In this document: positions 1 through 7,824 of the stretch, piece after piece
Numbering within the stretch: position 1 is the first letter of the stretch
Layout of the letters: every line of letters begins with the position of its first letter
DNA from: an uncultured Porphyromonas sp.
Lineage (GTDB): Bacteria > Bacteroidota > Bacteroidia > Bacteroidales > Porphyromonadaceae
Length of the DNA: 64,000 bases
Assembly (NCBI RefSeq): GCF_938046015.1
Contig: NZ_CALIXW010000020.1
Coordinates: 1-64,000 of the forward strand
Direction: 5' to 3'
Notes under the pieces: generated by a model
What the model was told of the DNA's origin: nothing
Databases searched by the model: none
Seen by the model: the letters and a program-made list of their open reading frames with translations, nothing else
Position numbers and translations under genes: made by a program

Positions 1-53
1 TATGACCCCCTGCTTGTAAGGCAGGTGCTCTAAACCAGCTGAGCTATAGGCCC
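1..53 (-). tRNA. tRNA-Val (anticodon UAC), 5' part only
   Basis: Read on the minus strand, the sequence gives an acceptor strand, a D arm (GCTCAGCTGGTTTAGAGC) and an anticodon stem CCTGC/GCAGG closing the seven-base loop CTTACAA, which puts UAC in the anticodon position and so valine. The variable loop starts (GGGTCATA) and the gene then runs off the left edge, so the T arm and 3' end are not visible. A TACCTTTG box lies 36 bases upstream of the 5' end. Confidence 0.85.
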
Positions 54-88
54 CAGTGTGCGGCCGTCACGGCCTTCGTTTGCGCTTG

Positions 89-96
89 CAAAGGTA
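89..96 (-). promoter_or_regulatory. -7 box TACCTTTG for tRNA-Val
   Basis: Exact match to the Bacteroidota -7 consensus TAnnTTTG on the minus strand. The predicted transcript start is about 32 bases before the tRNA 5' end. Confidence 0.7.
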
Positions 97-204
97 CGAA
101 GACTTTTCTACTCCTGCAAGTACGCCGCTCATCCCCGCCCCCGAGTCCGCCTCCCGCCTCCCTCGCCGCTCCTTCCTTCCCTTGTAGATGAAGAACCGTC
201 GTGC

Positions 205-479
205 AAGCCCCAGCGGGGCGACCCGCTCAGAGCCCAGGGTGCGTAGCCCTGTAAGGGCGACCAAACCCTGGGTCAGTCGCCCCTCTATGCAAATGAGCCC
301 TACAGGGGCGACCCATCGAGGGGATCAGGGTGGGGGTGCCCTTGCGCTGGTGTGCTAGGGCCGATTGAAGGATCGCCCCTGCAGGGCTCTATCTTTGTTT
401 GATCCAAGTTACCCAGGGTTTGGTCGCCCTTACAGGGCTACGCACCCTGGGCTTTGGATAGGTCGCCCCGTTGGGGCTT
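205..479. repeat. Nested inverted-repeat element, copy 1 (MITE-like)
   Basis: A 275-bp non-coding unit whose outer ~70 bases are an almost exact inverted repeat: the left arm starts AAGCCCCAGCGGGGCGACC and the right arm ends with its complement. Inside lies a second inverted pair (GAGCCCTACAGGGGCGA near 296-312 and its complement near 372-390). Each arm is itself a string of small palindromes such as GCCCTGTAAGGGC. A second copy of the same architecture is at 57086-57361. No transposase is present, so it would have to be non-autonomous. Confidence 0.8.
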
Positions 480-643
480 AAGGCCTCGGATCTAGGTGGT
501 GATAGGTGTGCGAAGTGTGTCTTACGATGCGTCGACCCGCTGGGGCTGAAGGCCGCTAGTCTAAGAGGCTAGGTGTGTGCGAAGCGTATCTTGTCATCTT
601 ATGAGCCGAGAAGCAGTGTGCTGCGACCTAGCTAGCAGCACGC

Positions 644-741
644 TGAGGGATATCCGTCAGCTCCTTGATGGATATCGGTAAGCTCCTTGATGGGTATCCG
701 TCAGCACCGTCAGGGATATCCGTCAGCGCCTTGAGGGATAA
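644..741 (+). repeat. 22-bp tandem array, GGATATC class
   Basis: Four complete 22-bp units starting at 644, 666, 688 and 710, plus a partial one at 732. The conserved part is TGAGGGATATCCGTCAGC followed by four to six variable bases. The core GGATATCC is palindromic. The array is intergenic and about 360 bp upstream of the rpmE promoter. Confidence 0.85.
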
Positions 742-1100
742 GGGGGGAGCTTGCCCTCGTGCTGAAAGCAGCGAGTGTAGGGCGATGGGGGCGCCCGTGG
801 GGAAGACCTCGCGCGCGTTCCTATTATAGTGGCTGGGTATTGGGGCTGGCTAGGGCTGAGGATTGAGGCTGGATAGCGGGGGCTTGGCTCGAAGAGGCTG
901 GGGCTTGTGACTTAGGCTCGCCTGGAGGCGCGGCGCGGTAGGGTACGGCTGCGGTGCGAATTGTGGAGGGGCGGGCCTCAGACTTGTAGCGGCTTGAGCT
1001 CCGAGGCGTGGAGGGACTTAGCCTTGAGGCGTGGGGGCGGAGGGGCTGAGGCTAGGGGGAGCGCGCTCAGACAAGGTATGGGGGTGTGAGATATTATTGC

Positions 1101-1108
1101 TACCTTTG
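1101..1108 (+). promoter_or_regulatory. -7 box TACCTTTG for rpmE
   Basis: Exact TAnnTTTG match, giving a leader of about 77 nt before the L31 start codon. An A+T-rich leader follows. Confidence 0.7.
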
Positions 1109-1188
1109 TAGTCCATTAACGCTCATTATACGGTTACCAACCAACAGAGACTAAAGGCAAAAAGAACTTATTATAACGTTATAAGATA

Positions 1189-1440
1189 ATGAAGAAAGGA
1201 ATTCATCCTGAGAACTACCGTCCTGTAGTATTTAAGGACATGTCTAACGAAGACATCTTCATCACGCGCTCTACGATGCCCGCCAAGGAGACGATCGTAG
1301 TCGACGGCGTAGAGTATCCCCTGATCAAGGTCGAAATCTCCAGCACCTCGCACCCCTTCTTCACGGGTAAGGCAAAGCTGGTCGACACGGCTGGTCGCGT
1401 AGACAAGTTCATGAGCCGCTACGGCAACCGCAAGAAGTAG
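1189..1440 (+). CDS. rpmE: 50S ribosomal protein L31, type B
   Basis: This 83-residue basic protein begins MKKGIHPENYRPVVFKD and ends SRYGNRKK, which is the type B (RpmE2) form of L31. It belongs to the large ribosomal subunit and bridges it to the small subunit. The CxxC zinc motifs of type A L31 are absent, as expected for the zinc-independent paralogue. Length is normal for type B. It has its own promoter box at 1101 and a strong hairpin terminator at 1505, so it is probably monocistronic. In many bacteria the type B form is favoured under zinc limitation, but nothing visible here shows zinc control. Confidence 0.95.
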   Translation: MKKGIHPENYRPVVFKDMSNEDIFITRSTMPAKETIVVDGVEYPLIKVEISSTSHPFFTGKAKLVDTAGRVDKFMSRYGNRKK

Positions 1441-1504
1441 GAAGACAATTCCTTAGCTCCCGAGGGCTGCGAAGTACAAGCGTCCTCATCGGAGTCCCTT
1501 ATAG

Positions 1505-1545
1505 GCGGTCATCTATCCCACGGGATGGATGACCGCTCTTTCTTT
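1505..1545 (+). terminator. rpmE terminator
   Basis: Stem GCGGTCATC/GATGACCGC with additional inner pairing (TATCCC/GGGAT) and a three-base loop, followed by TCTTTCTTT. Confidence 0.8.
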
Positions 1546-1592
1546 ACCCCGAGTGAGCTGGACGGAGGCTGTGTAGACTGCAGGGGAATGAG

Positions 1593-1600
1593 TATCTTTG
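1593..1600 (+). promoter_or_regulatory. -7 box TATCTTTG for the deiminase-like gene
   Basis: Exact TAnnTTTG match. It lies inside the longer open frame that begins at 1525, which argues that translation really begins downstream at 1648, about 44 nt after the predicted transcript start. Confidence 0.65.
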
Positions 1601-1647
1601 TCTTAGCCGCCCCGCTGTGGGGCTGGCTACTCATACACTCAGCTGTT

Positions 1648-2574
1648 ATGGAACGTATACTTCCACACGTGACCAACGAGACGGGACTACTCAAGACCGT
1701 CGTCCTCGGTCTCCCCTATAGCATAGGGCCCATCCCCACCCTCCAAGAGACTTACGATGCCAAGAGCTACGAGGCGGTACAGCTAGGCTGCTTCCCCAGC
1801 CAGGCGGACATCATCCACGAGATGGATGCTGTGCTGGCAGTGCTCGAGCGCTACGGCGTCGAGGTCCTTCGCCCCGCACCGCTAGAGGACTACAATCAGG
1901 TCTTCGCCCGCGACGTCGCCTTCACCATCGAGGACACGCTCTTCATCTCCAATCTCATCCCCGACCGTGGGCTCGAGACCGAGGCCTTCGGACGCTCCGT
2001 CTTCCCCCGCATCGCTGAGGGACACCTCGAGACTCTGCCCGAGCGGGTACACACCGAGGGCGGGGACATCCTGCTCTACGATGATATCATCTTCGTCGGC
2101 ACCTACCTCGGGGAGGACTACTCGAGCTACAAGACGGCACGCACCAATCACTATGCGCTGGATTGGTTCCGCGAGCGCTTCCCGCACAAGCAGATCATCC
2201 CCATCGAGCTATGCAAGCATGACCACGATCCCCGCCAGTCGGTGCTGCACCTGGACTGCGCCTTCCAGCCCGTCTCCCGAGGGCGTGCGCTGATCTATCC
2301 CGAGGGCTTCATGCACCAGCGCGACGTGGCTCTGATGGAGGAGATCTTCGGTAAGGACCAGCTCTTCCGCGTGACGCCCGACGAGGCCTACCATATGAGT
2401 ACCAACGTCGTCTCGCTTAGCCCCGAGGCACTGATCAGTGACCGCTACTTCGTCCGCCTCAACGAACATCTGCGCTCCGTCTGGGGGATGACGGTCGAGG
2501 AGGTCCCCTATCAGGAGATCTCCAAGATGGGTGGGCTCCTTCGCTGCTCTACGATGCCACTTCGCCGCGAATAA
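1648..2574 (+). CDS. Arginine deiminase / amidinotransferase family protein
   Basis: Guanidino-group modifying fold protein of 308 residues. Visible catalytic elements are E137-G-G-D140, H201 in HLDCAFQPV, and C300 in RCSTMPLRRE near the C terminus; the last resembles the active-site cysteine region of arginine deiminases (RCMSMP). The family hydrolyses or transfers the amidino group of arginine-like substrates through a covalent thiouronium intermediate. The substrate cannot be read from sequence: arginine, methylarginine, agmatine or citrulline are all possible. The frame is open from 1525, but the promoter box at 1593-1600 and the start MERILPHVTNETG favour ATG 1648. No signal peptide is seen, so it is probably cytoplasmic. 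No carbamate kinase or ornithine carbamoyltransferase lies nearby. Confidence 0.8.
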   Translation: MERILPHVTNETGLLKTVVLGLPYSIGPIPTLQETYDAKSYEAVQLGCFPSQADIIHEMDAVLAVLERYGVEVLRPAPLEDYNQVFARDVAFTIEDTLFISNLIPDRGLETEAFGRSVFPRIAEGHLETLPERVHTEGGDILLYDDIIFVGTYLGEDYSSYKTARTNHYALDWFRERFPHKQIIPIELCKHDHDPRQSVLHLDCAFQPVSRGRALIYPEGFMHQRDVALMEEIFGKDQLFRVTPDEAYHMSTNVVSLSPEALISDRYFVRLNEHLRSVWGMTVEEVPYQEISKMGGLLRCSTMPLRRE

Positions 2575-2594
2575 GCCCTCGAAATGAACAATCT

Positions 2595-2612
2595 GCCCTC
2601 TTGAGGGCTTCT
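2595..2612 (+). terminator. Weak hairpin after the deiminase-like gene
   Basis: GCCCTC-TT-GAGGGC followed by TTCTAT. The stem is only six pairs, so this may be incidental. Confidence 0.35.
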
Positions 2613-2644
2613 ATAGCCAAGTAGAACGCTAATTGACTACAGAG

Positions 2645-3148
2645 ATGAAAAGAACGATCCTAGCATTCGGGCTCGCTGCCCTCAGCCTGGTGAGCGCCTC
2701 CGCCTGCACGGCTAAGGCCTCTAGCACGGAGCAGCAGGCGAAGCCCGAGGCGCAGGCTGGTCAGCCTGCCGAAGCCAAGAAGGAACTGGTCAAGCATATT
2801 GACGCCGCCTTCATGCGCGCCAACATATACGACTATAAGGCTAATCCCACGAAGTTCGTCTTCAAGGGCAAGCGCCCCGCCGTCGTGGACTTCTATGCTA
2901 CCTGGTGCGGCCCCTGCCGTAGCCTCGGCCCCAAGCTCGAGGCCGTAGCCAAGAAGTACGAGGGCAAGATCGACTTCTACAAGGTCGACGTGGATAAGAA
3001 TGCCGAGCTCTCCCAGATCTTCCGCGTGCAGAGCATCCCCATGGTGCTCTTCATCCCTATGGAGGGTATCCCCACGCAGACGCTCGGTGACCTCAGCCCC
3101 GAGGAGATCCAGCAGAGTATCGACCTCATCTATAAGGCGGCTAAGTAG
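2645..3148 (+). CDS. Periplasmic thioredoxin-family (lipo)protein
   Basis: A 167-residue protein with an N-terminal export signal (MKRTILAFGLAALSLVSASAC) ending in a plausible but non-canonical lipobox (SAC), then a low-complexity Ala/Glu/Lys linker and a thioredoxin domain. The redox motif is WCGPC with cysteines 88 and 91, and the cis-proline context is QSIPM. It probably reduces or exchanges disulfides outside the cytoplasm. The frame extends upstream to a TTG at 2633, but ATG 2645 gives the proper signal peptide and was chosen. There is no membrane partner (such as DsbD or CcdA) in the window. It is convergent with the DUF2520 gene. Confidence 0.9.
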   Translation: MKRTILAFGLAALSLVSASACTAKASSTEQQAKPEAQAGQPAEAKKELVKHIDAAFMRANIYDYKANPTKFVFKGKRPAVVDFYATWCGPCRSLGPKLEAVAKKYEGKIDFYKVDVDKNAELSQIFRVQSIPMVLFIPMEGIPTQTLGDLSPEEIQQSIDLIYKAAK

Positions 3149-3194
3149 CCCGCCCGTGTAGGCGCTCGCCCCGAGGGGGAGCTGCCTGCCATGA

Positions 3195-3245
3195 TACGTG
3201 ACAGCCCCCTGTCCCACCGAGTGTGGGGCAGGGGGCTGTCGCGTA
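3195..3245. terminator. Bidirectional hairpin between trx and DUF2520 gene
   Basis: GACAGCCCCCTG pairs with CAGGGGGCTGTC around a short loop, extended by ATACG/CGTAT on the outside. It lies between convergent genes. There is no clear T tract on either side. Confidence 0.6.
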
Positions 3246-3264
3246 TGCTCGAGCGGCGGGGTGG

Positions 3265-4089
3265 CTAGGAGCGGAGGCGCTGCTGGATACGCTCGGAGAG
3301 CAGACGGTAGAGCTGCTGCAGCTCGGGCTCAGCCGTGAGGAGCTCCTCGTGGCGCTGCATCGTAGCCTCATCGCCCCGAGCGGCAGGCCCCGTGAGGGCC
3401 TCGCGGGCGGGGAGCGAGTGGAGCTTCATGAGGAGCTCATCCAGTAGCGGGAGGAGCGCCTTGGGCGGCAGTCCCTGACGCTCCAGCAGGCGCTCGGCCT
3501 CGAGGACGAGGTAGTTGGAGAAGTTGCACGCCAGCACGGCGCCGAGGTGGAGGTAGAGGCGCTGCGTGCTGGTCGCCTCGTGCACCTCATCTCCCAGCAG
3601 CTCCGCCAGTCGTCGTACCTTCGCTAGGCTCGTGGCGTCACTGCCCTCGATGTAGAAGGGGAGGTAGCTCCCCGCAGCGGCGCGCTCACGGCTGAAGGTC
3701 TGCAGCGGATAGAGCACGGCGCCCTGAGGGTGGTACTCGAGGAGGCGCCCCAGCGAGGTAGCACCCGAGCAGTGTACCCACAGCCCGCGCGTCCGCCCCT
3801 CGAGTCGCTGCCACAGCTCGGGCAGGGCGTCGTCGCTGAGGACAAAGAGGTAGATATCCGCCTCGGGCAGTAGCTCCGTGAGCTCCGTGGTGAGGGCGAG
3901 CCCGCGCGTGTCATACAGCTCGGCCAGCTCCGAGGAGAGGCGCTCCACGGAGGCACGGCTGCGGCTGTAGAGCTGTACGAGCGTCCCTGCCTCGGGATGC
4001 CTGAGGAGGGCATGCGCGAGGTGGCTCGCCAGCCGCCCCGCACCGAGGAGGACAATCCGCGGGGGCTGCTCTGGGCTTCGTGCCTCCAT
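3265..4089 (-). CDS. Rossmann-like and DUF2520 domain protein
   Basis: This 274-residue protein has an N-terminal dinucleotide-binding Rossmann segment (IVLLGAGRLASHLAHAL, about residues 12-28) and a C-terminal helical region (about 150-270) typical of the DUF2520 dehydrogenase-like family. The overall build resembles NADP-dependent pyrroline-5-carboxylate or ketopantoate reductases, but the reaction is not known. The start codon directly abuts the stop of the nitroreductase gene, so the two are cotranscribed and probably translationally coupled. It is the last gene of the minus-strand set that starts at 8931. Confidence 0.8.
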   Translation of the reverse strand: MEARSPEQPPRIVLLGAGRLASHLAHALLRHPEAGTLVQLYSRSRASVERLSSELAELYDTRGLALTTELTELLPEADIYLFVLSDDALPELWQRLEGRTRGLWVHCSGATSLGRLLEYHPQGAVLYPLQTFSRERAAAGSYLPFYIEGSDATSLAKVRRLAELLGDEVHEATSTQRLYLHLGAVLACNFSNYLVLEAERLLERQGLPPKALLPLLDELLMKLHSLPAREALTGPAARGDEATMQRHEELLTAEPELQQLYRLLSERIQQRLRS

Positions 4090-4872
4090 CTAGGCTTCGG
4101 CGACTTCGCTAGGCTCCTCGGGGACTACGTAGCGGCCGATGTGGATCTTCTCCCACTTGAGGCTCTCGGTAGGACGAGGCTCGGGGATGCGCTCGCGGTG
4201 GCCGACGGCGATGATGCAGAGCACCTCGAGCTGGTAGGGGATGCCGAGGACATTGCGCACATACTCGGTGGACTCCTGTCCCGCACCCGTGTAGCAGCCG
4301 TAGGCATCCGCCCAGCAGCTGCCTAGGCCCATAGCCTCGGCCTGCAGCTGGATGAAGCCTGCCGCCAGCGAGGCATCAGCGATCCAGCGCTCGCACTCCA
4401 TGGGCGAGCCGAGGACGACGATGCCCAGGGGCACCTGTCTGAGGAAGCCCGCACCGCTCTCACGCATATAGCTCAGCTCCTCGAGGGTCGCCTTGTCCTC
4501 GACGAGAACGAACTGTGTGGTGTGCTTGTTCTTGGACGAAGGCGCACGCAGAGCGGCCTCCAGCAGCAGCTGTACCTCGTCGCCCGTGAGCGGAGTGTCT
4601 ACATAGCGGCGTGCCGAGCGGCGCGTCTCGATGGCGGGCAGCAGGTGGGGGACGGCCTCCTTGGTTGGGGGGAGCGGGAGGGCGGCAGCGAGCTCGTCGG
4701 ACTCCTTGAGCAGCTCGCCAGCCAGGCTAGCGATCATGCTGCGGTAGCTGGCATCGGTGCCCTCGCCGTGGCGATGCTTGCCCTCGGCCTCCTCGAGGAG
4801 CTTGTAGAGGTAGTCGGAGATGCGCTTGGTGAACTCCTGGGGTAGGCTTGCTTTGCTTGTCTTCGTATCCAT
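4090..4872 (-). CDS. Nitroreductase family protein
   Basis: An FMN-dependent nitroreductase-fold protein of 260 residues. The first ~75 residues are a helical, charged extension not found in minimal family members. The family core begins at AIETRRSARRYVDTPLT (about 80-96), where the arginines contact FMN phosphate, and continues with APSSKNKHTTQFVLV and ASLAAGFIQLQAEAMGLGSCW, the helix and turn near the flavin. The C terminus (IAVGHRER) is also typical. Such enzymes reduce nitro, quinone or enone compounds with NAD(P)H; the physiological substrate is unknown. No signal peptide is seen. It sits between the solute-binding protein gene and the DUF2520 gene on one transcript. Confidence 0.85.
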   Translation of the reverse strand: MDTKTSKASLPQEFTKRISDYLYKLLEEAEGKHRHGEGTDASYRSMIASLAGELLKESDELAAALPLPPTKEAVPHLLPAIETRRSARRYVDTPLTGDEVQLLLEAALRAPSSKNKHTTQFVLVEDKATLEELSYMRESGAGFLRQVPLGIVVLGSPMECERWIADASLAAGFIQLQAEAMGLGSCWADAYGCYTGAGQESTEYVRNVLGIPYQLEVLCIIAVGHRERIPEPRPTESLKWEKIHIGRYVVPEEPSEVAEA

Positions 4873-4910
4873 AGGGTTTTGGGAATAAATAGGGTCAGGG
4901 ATGGGAGGAG

Positions 4911-5696
4911 CTAGGGGAGCCAGCGGCTGAGGCTATCGGCCAGCTGCGGCGCGTCACGCCTCAGCAGCCAGGCCTCGCGTATGGTGTAGCTCAGCGGGAG
5001 GCTGCAGTCGAGCTCGGGGAGGATCTTGCGGTAGCGCTCCGCCTCGCGTCCCGTAGCCAGCGTATAGTCTATGCTGCCCGCGGCCACACGCATCGCCAGC
5101 TGCTCGCTCGGGTAGAGGGAGTCATAGCTGAGGTGTATGGGTTCGCCGATCTCCTCGCTCAGGTGCTGGACGAAGAGCGTGTAGGGCGAGCCCTCGGGCA
5201 GGACAATGGTCTTGCCGCCGAGGGCGAGCTGCTGGCGGATCAGCTGGGCGCTGTCGCGGCGCTGCACGAGGTAGAGGGGTGCAGCGCTGTGGGCACGCCA
5301 GGGACGGAAGGAGAGGGTGTCGACCTCGGAGGTATGAGCCAGTGGGCGCGCTATGAGGTCGACCTCACCGCGGCGCAGCGCTGCGAGGGCGCGCGGCCAG
5401 TCGTTCTCCAGCACGACCTCCACGCGGAGGCCGCTGCGGGCCGTGAGCTGCTTTGCCAGCTCGTAGATAGCCCCCGTACGCAGGCCGCCCTTGATCTCGA
5501 CGGCGCCGTCGGTATAGGCCGAGAGGATGCGCAGTACACCCTCGCGCTGGATCTCGGGCCAGTCGCGCTGGACGATAGCCTCCTCGCTGTCTCGGCTAGT
5601 GCCCGCGCTGGGACGCAGGTAGTACATCAGTCCGAGGGCTAGCAGCAGCGCAAGGAGGTAGCCGAGGAGGCGTGGGGTGAGCTTGGGGAGCGTCAT
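4911..5696 (-). CDS. Membrane-anchored solute-binding protein (SBP_bac_3 / MltF N-domain type)
   Basis: A 261-residue protein with one N-terminal hydrophobic segment (LLGYLLALLLALGLMYYL, about 10-27), so it is likely an inner-membrane-anchored periplasmic protein. The rest reads as a family 3 periplasmic binding fold: GVLRILSAYT, GAIYELAKQLTARSG, ALRRGEVDLIARPL, SIDYTLATGREA. The same fold forms the regulatory domain of the lytic transglycosylase MltF, but the catalytic transglycosylase domain is absent here. The gene starts 8 bp after the porin gene ends. Ligand unknown; a sensor or transport-accessory role is inferred from the porin and metal exporter upstream. Confidence 0.75.
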   Translation of the reverse strand: MTLPKLTPRLLGYLLALLLALGLMYYLRPSAGTSRDSEEAIVQRDWPEIQREGVLRILSAYTDGAVEIKGGLRTGAIYELAKQLTARSGLRVEVVLENDWPRALAALRRGEVDLIARPLAHTSEVDTLSFRPWRAHSAAPLYLVQRRDSAQLIRQQLALGGKTIVLPEGSPYTLFVQHLSEEIGEPIHLSYDSLYPSEQLAMRVAAGSIDYTLATGREAERYRKILPELDCSLPLSYTIREAWLLRRDAPQLADSLSRWLP

Positions 5697-5704
5697 AGGC
5701 GGGG

Positions 5705-7786
5705 CTAGTTATTAAGGTCCACGACGACGCCAGCCTGCAGGTGCATGGGGGCGTAGGGGTACTTGTGCATCGAGAGGCGTGGGTTGGAGAAGAGCGCCTC
5801 GCCGACGTTGTACATCTCGAGGAAGAAGCGGGCGCGCTTGAGACGGAAGTTGGCATAGGCGTTCACCAGTGCGGTCTTCCCCCCGACATAGCCCTCGGTC
5901 TGCAGTGCGAACTGCTGCGTCGTGGGCTGATAGTAGGGTGCGCGGTAGCTGCTGTGCCAGTAGCCCTTGACCCCGAGGTCAATGCGCATGACGCTCGCTA
6001 CGAGGAAGCGGAGGTAGACATCCGCCGCTGCCGAGAGCTCGGGCAGGGGCAGGATGCTCTCTACGGAGCTCTTCTGATAGGCGGCGTCCAGCTCCCAGTT
6101 CAGCATGCCCCAGCGGTTGGCATGTCGTAGACGCAGGGCCAGTACCTGGATCAGGGGTCCGTACTGCTGCGTCTCGCCCTTGCTGTCGAAGTAGAGATAG
6201 TTCTGCAGCGAGCTCGTGCGTAGCTCTGCGCTGGTGCCCCAGGAGTCTAGGTGGAGGCGGGCGCCGAGCTCTGCGCGGCGGGTGAACTCCAGCTGCTTGT
6301 CCCACCAACCATAGGTGCCGTGGTGGTGCGCCGCGAAGAAGGAGGGGGAGGAGTTGTCTACCAGTGCGTCCGCCTCAAGGGCAAAACGGCGCCCTGCGAT
6401 GCGGAAGGCGGTACGCACATCCCCCTCTAGGCGTAGCGCGCCGAGGTCAGAGCCGAGGACGCCCAGCTCGGCACGTGCTGAGAAGTTGAGTCCCTCACCC
6501 TCACGGCGCTCGATGAGGCCGCCGACGAAGGTCGAGGAGAAGCGCTGCCGCTGGTAGCGGTGCGTCGTGCTGTCGGGTAGGTCAGCCCAGTTGTTCTCCT
6601 GTCTTAGGTAGGCCGAGAGGCCGAACTTGACCCAGGGACGGAAGCCCTCCAGCAGCGAGAGCGCCACCGTGGTGCGCAGCGTGGCGAGCTGGGCACTATC
6701 GTTCGGCATCGTGAGGTCCGTCTCGGTGCCGTCGGCAGCCTTTACCTTGTGCGACACGACGGGCGGGCCGAAGGCCTTAGTGAAGGCTTCGGAGGGGCTC
6801 TCGGCCTTGAACTGACGGCTGTGCTTGGTGTAGTAGTTAGTCAGCGAGAGGCCTGCGACGGGGACGAAGACGAGGCTATCCACCTGGAGACTGTCGCTCC
6901 CGACCACCATCCCAGGCGTGTTGGGGGCGGGGACGCGTACCGCGCGGCGCTGGTAGCTCCCGAAGCGGTAGGTCTGCGCGAGGAAGGCGTGCCCGAGGCG
7001 CTGCAGGTTGTGCAGGTTGCGATCCAGCAGCACGGGGACGTCCTTGGCGCTGATGCGCGTGCGTCCGTTGGTATAGCGCTCGGGGTTGTTGATATAGTCG
7101 GCATTGGTGATCCCACCGTTCTCCTCCTGCTTGTAGTAGTCGTTGGCCACGTAGGCGTAGAGCTCGTAGCGGTCGCCGCGGTAGCTGGTGAAGACGCGGT
7201 AGCGGGCGTCCTTGCTCCTATTATAGGTATAGTAGCCGAGGGCGTTGCGGTAGTCGAAGTTCACGCCGAGGTTGAGCCTGCGACCGAGGTTGACCCCAAA
7301 GTCCGCCGCCAGCACGTCCTCTGCCTCGTTGGTGGCGAAGTTCTTCTGATAGCGCACTAGGGTAAAGGGCGTCTTGGTGTCGTAGAAGCGCACCTCGCTC
7401 GGTGTGTAGAGCATGCCGTAGTAGCCATCGACGTAGAAGAAGTCGCTGACGCCCTGCGGGCGGTCGAAGAAGTACTTGCTCTGCCAGAGCGAACTCATAT
7501 TCCCCTGATAGCTGACCCCTAGGCTGCGGTACTCGGGGCTGATATACTCGTAGGTGTAGTGCGTCAGGGTGTCGGGCATCTGGACGCGTACGGTGCGCCC
7601 CACCTCGGGGATGAGGCGGTAGGCACGGAGCTTGTCACCGCGCACCATCTTGATCTCGTCGGGGATCGTCTCGACCTCCCGTACGGCGTAGGGATCTAGG
7701 GTCTTGGACTGGGGCTGCTGCGCCAGTGCAGGCGCTGGGAGCCCTAGCACCAGGAGCGCTAGGGGTAGATATAGCTTGGGATTCAT
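5705..7786 (-). CDS. Putative porin (Porin_10-like outer-membrane beta-barrel)
   Basis: A 693-residue exported protein: the signal peptide MNPKLYLPLALLVLGLPAPALAQQ is followed by a long series of alternating aromatic/hydrophobic strands (for example YTYEYISPEYRSLGVSYQGN, LNLGVNFDYRNALGYYTY) typical of a large outer-membrane barrel. The composition and length fit the 'putative porin' family common in Bacteroidota. There is no TonB box or plug domain, so passive diffusion is more likely than energised uptake. It lies 38 bp downstream of the CDF exporter gene and 8 bp upstream of the solute-binding protein gene. Family assignment is from general resemblance rather than one diagnostic motif. Confidence 0.75.
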   Translation of the reverse strand: MNPKLYLPLALLVLGLPAPALAQQPQSKTLDPYAVREVETIPDEIKMVRGDKLRAYRLIPEVGRTVRVQMPDTLTHYTYEYISPEYRSLGVSYQGNMSSLWQSKYFFDRPQGVSDFFYVDGYYGMLYTPSEVRFYDTKTPFTLVRYQKNFATNEAEDVLAADFGVNLGRRLNLGVNFDYRNALGYYTYNRSKDARYRVFTSYRGDRYELYAYVANDYYKQEENGGITNADYINNPERYTNGRTRISAKDVPVLLDRNLHNLQRLGHAFLAQTYRFGSYQRRAVRVPAPNTPGMVVGSDSLQVDSLVFVPVAGLSLTNYYTKHSRQFKAESPSEAFTKAFGPPVVSHKVKAADGTETDLTMPNDSAQLATLRTTVALSLLEGFRPWVKFGLSAYLRQENNWADLPDSTTHRYQRQRFSSTFVGGLIERREGEGLNFSARAELGVLGSDLGALRLEGDVRTAFRIAGRRFALEADALVDNSSPSFFAAHHHGTYGWWDKQLEFTRRAELGARLHLDSWGTSAELRTSSLQNYLYFDSKGETQQYGPLIQVLALRLRHANRWGMLNWELDAAYQKSSVESILPLPELSAAADVYLRFLVASVMRIDLGVKGYWHSSYRAPYYQPTTQQFALQTEGYVGGKTALVNAYANFRLKRARFFLEMYNVGEALFSNPRLSMHKYPYAPMHLQAGVVVDLNN

Positions 7787-7824
7787 TCGGGGGATATATC
7801 GCGTCGTTGTCTAGGGGCGGAGCC

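Larger units (their letters stand above)
54..1188. other. 1.1-kb intergenic region, repeat-rich
   Basis: No credible gene. It holds the tRNA-Val promoter, a 275-bp nested inverted-repeat element (205-479), a degenerate direct repeat of about 80 bp (about 472-600, sharing GGGGCT-AAGGCC and GTGTGCGAAG), a 22-bp tandem array (644-741) and the rpmE promoter. Between 742 and 1090 it is G-rich with no structure I can name. Confidence 0.7.

Noticed and set aside
644..741. 22-bp arrays as CRISPR
   Set aside because: Variable parts are only 4-6 bases (10 in the A+T-rich class), far too short for spacers; units number four or five; no cas genes are in the window.
1525..1647. N-terminal 41-residue extension of the deiminase-like protein
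   Set aside because: A -7 promoter box lies inside it and the family-like sequence begins after ATG 1648.
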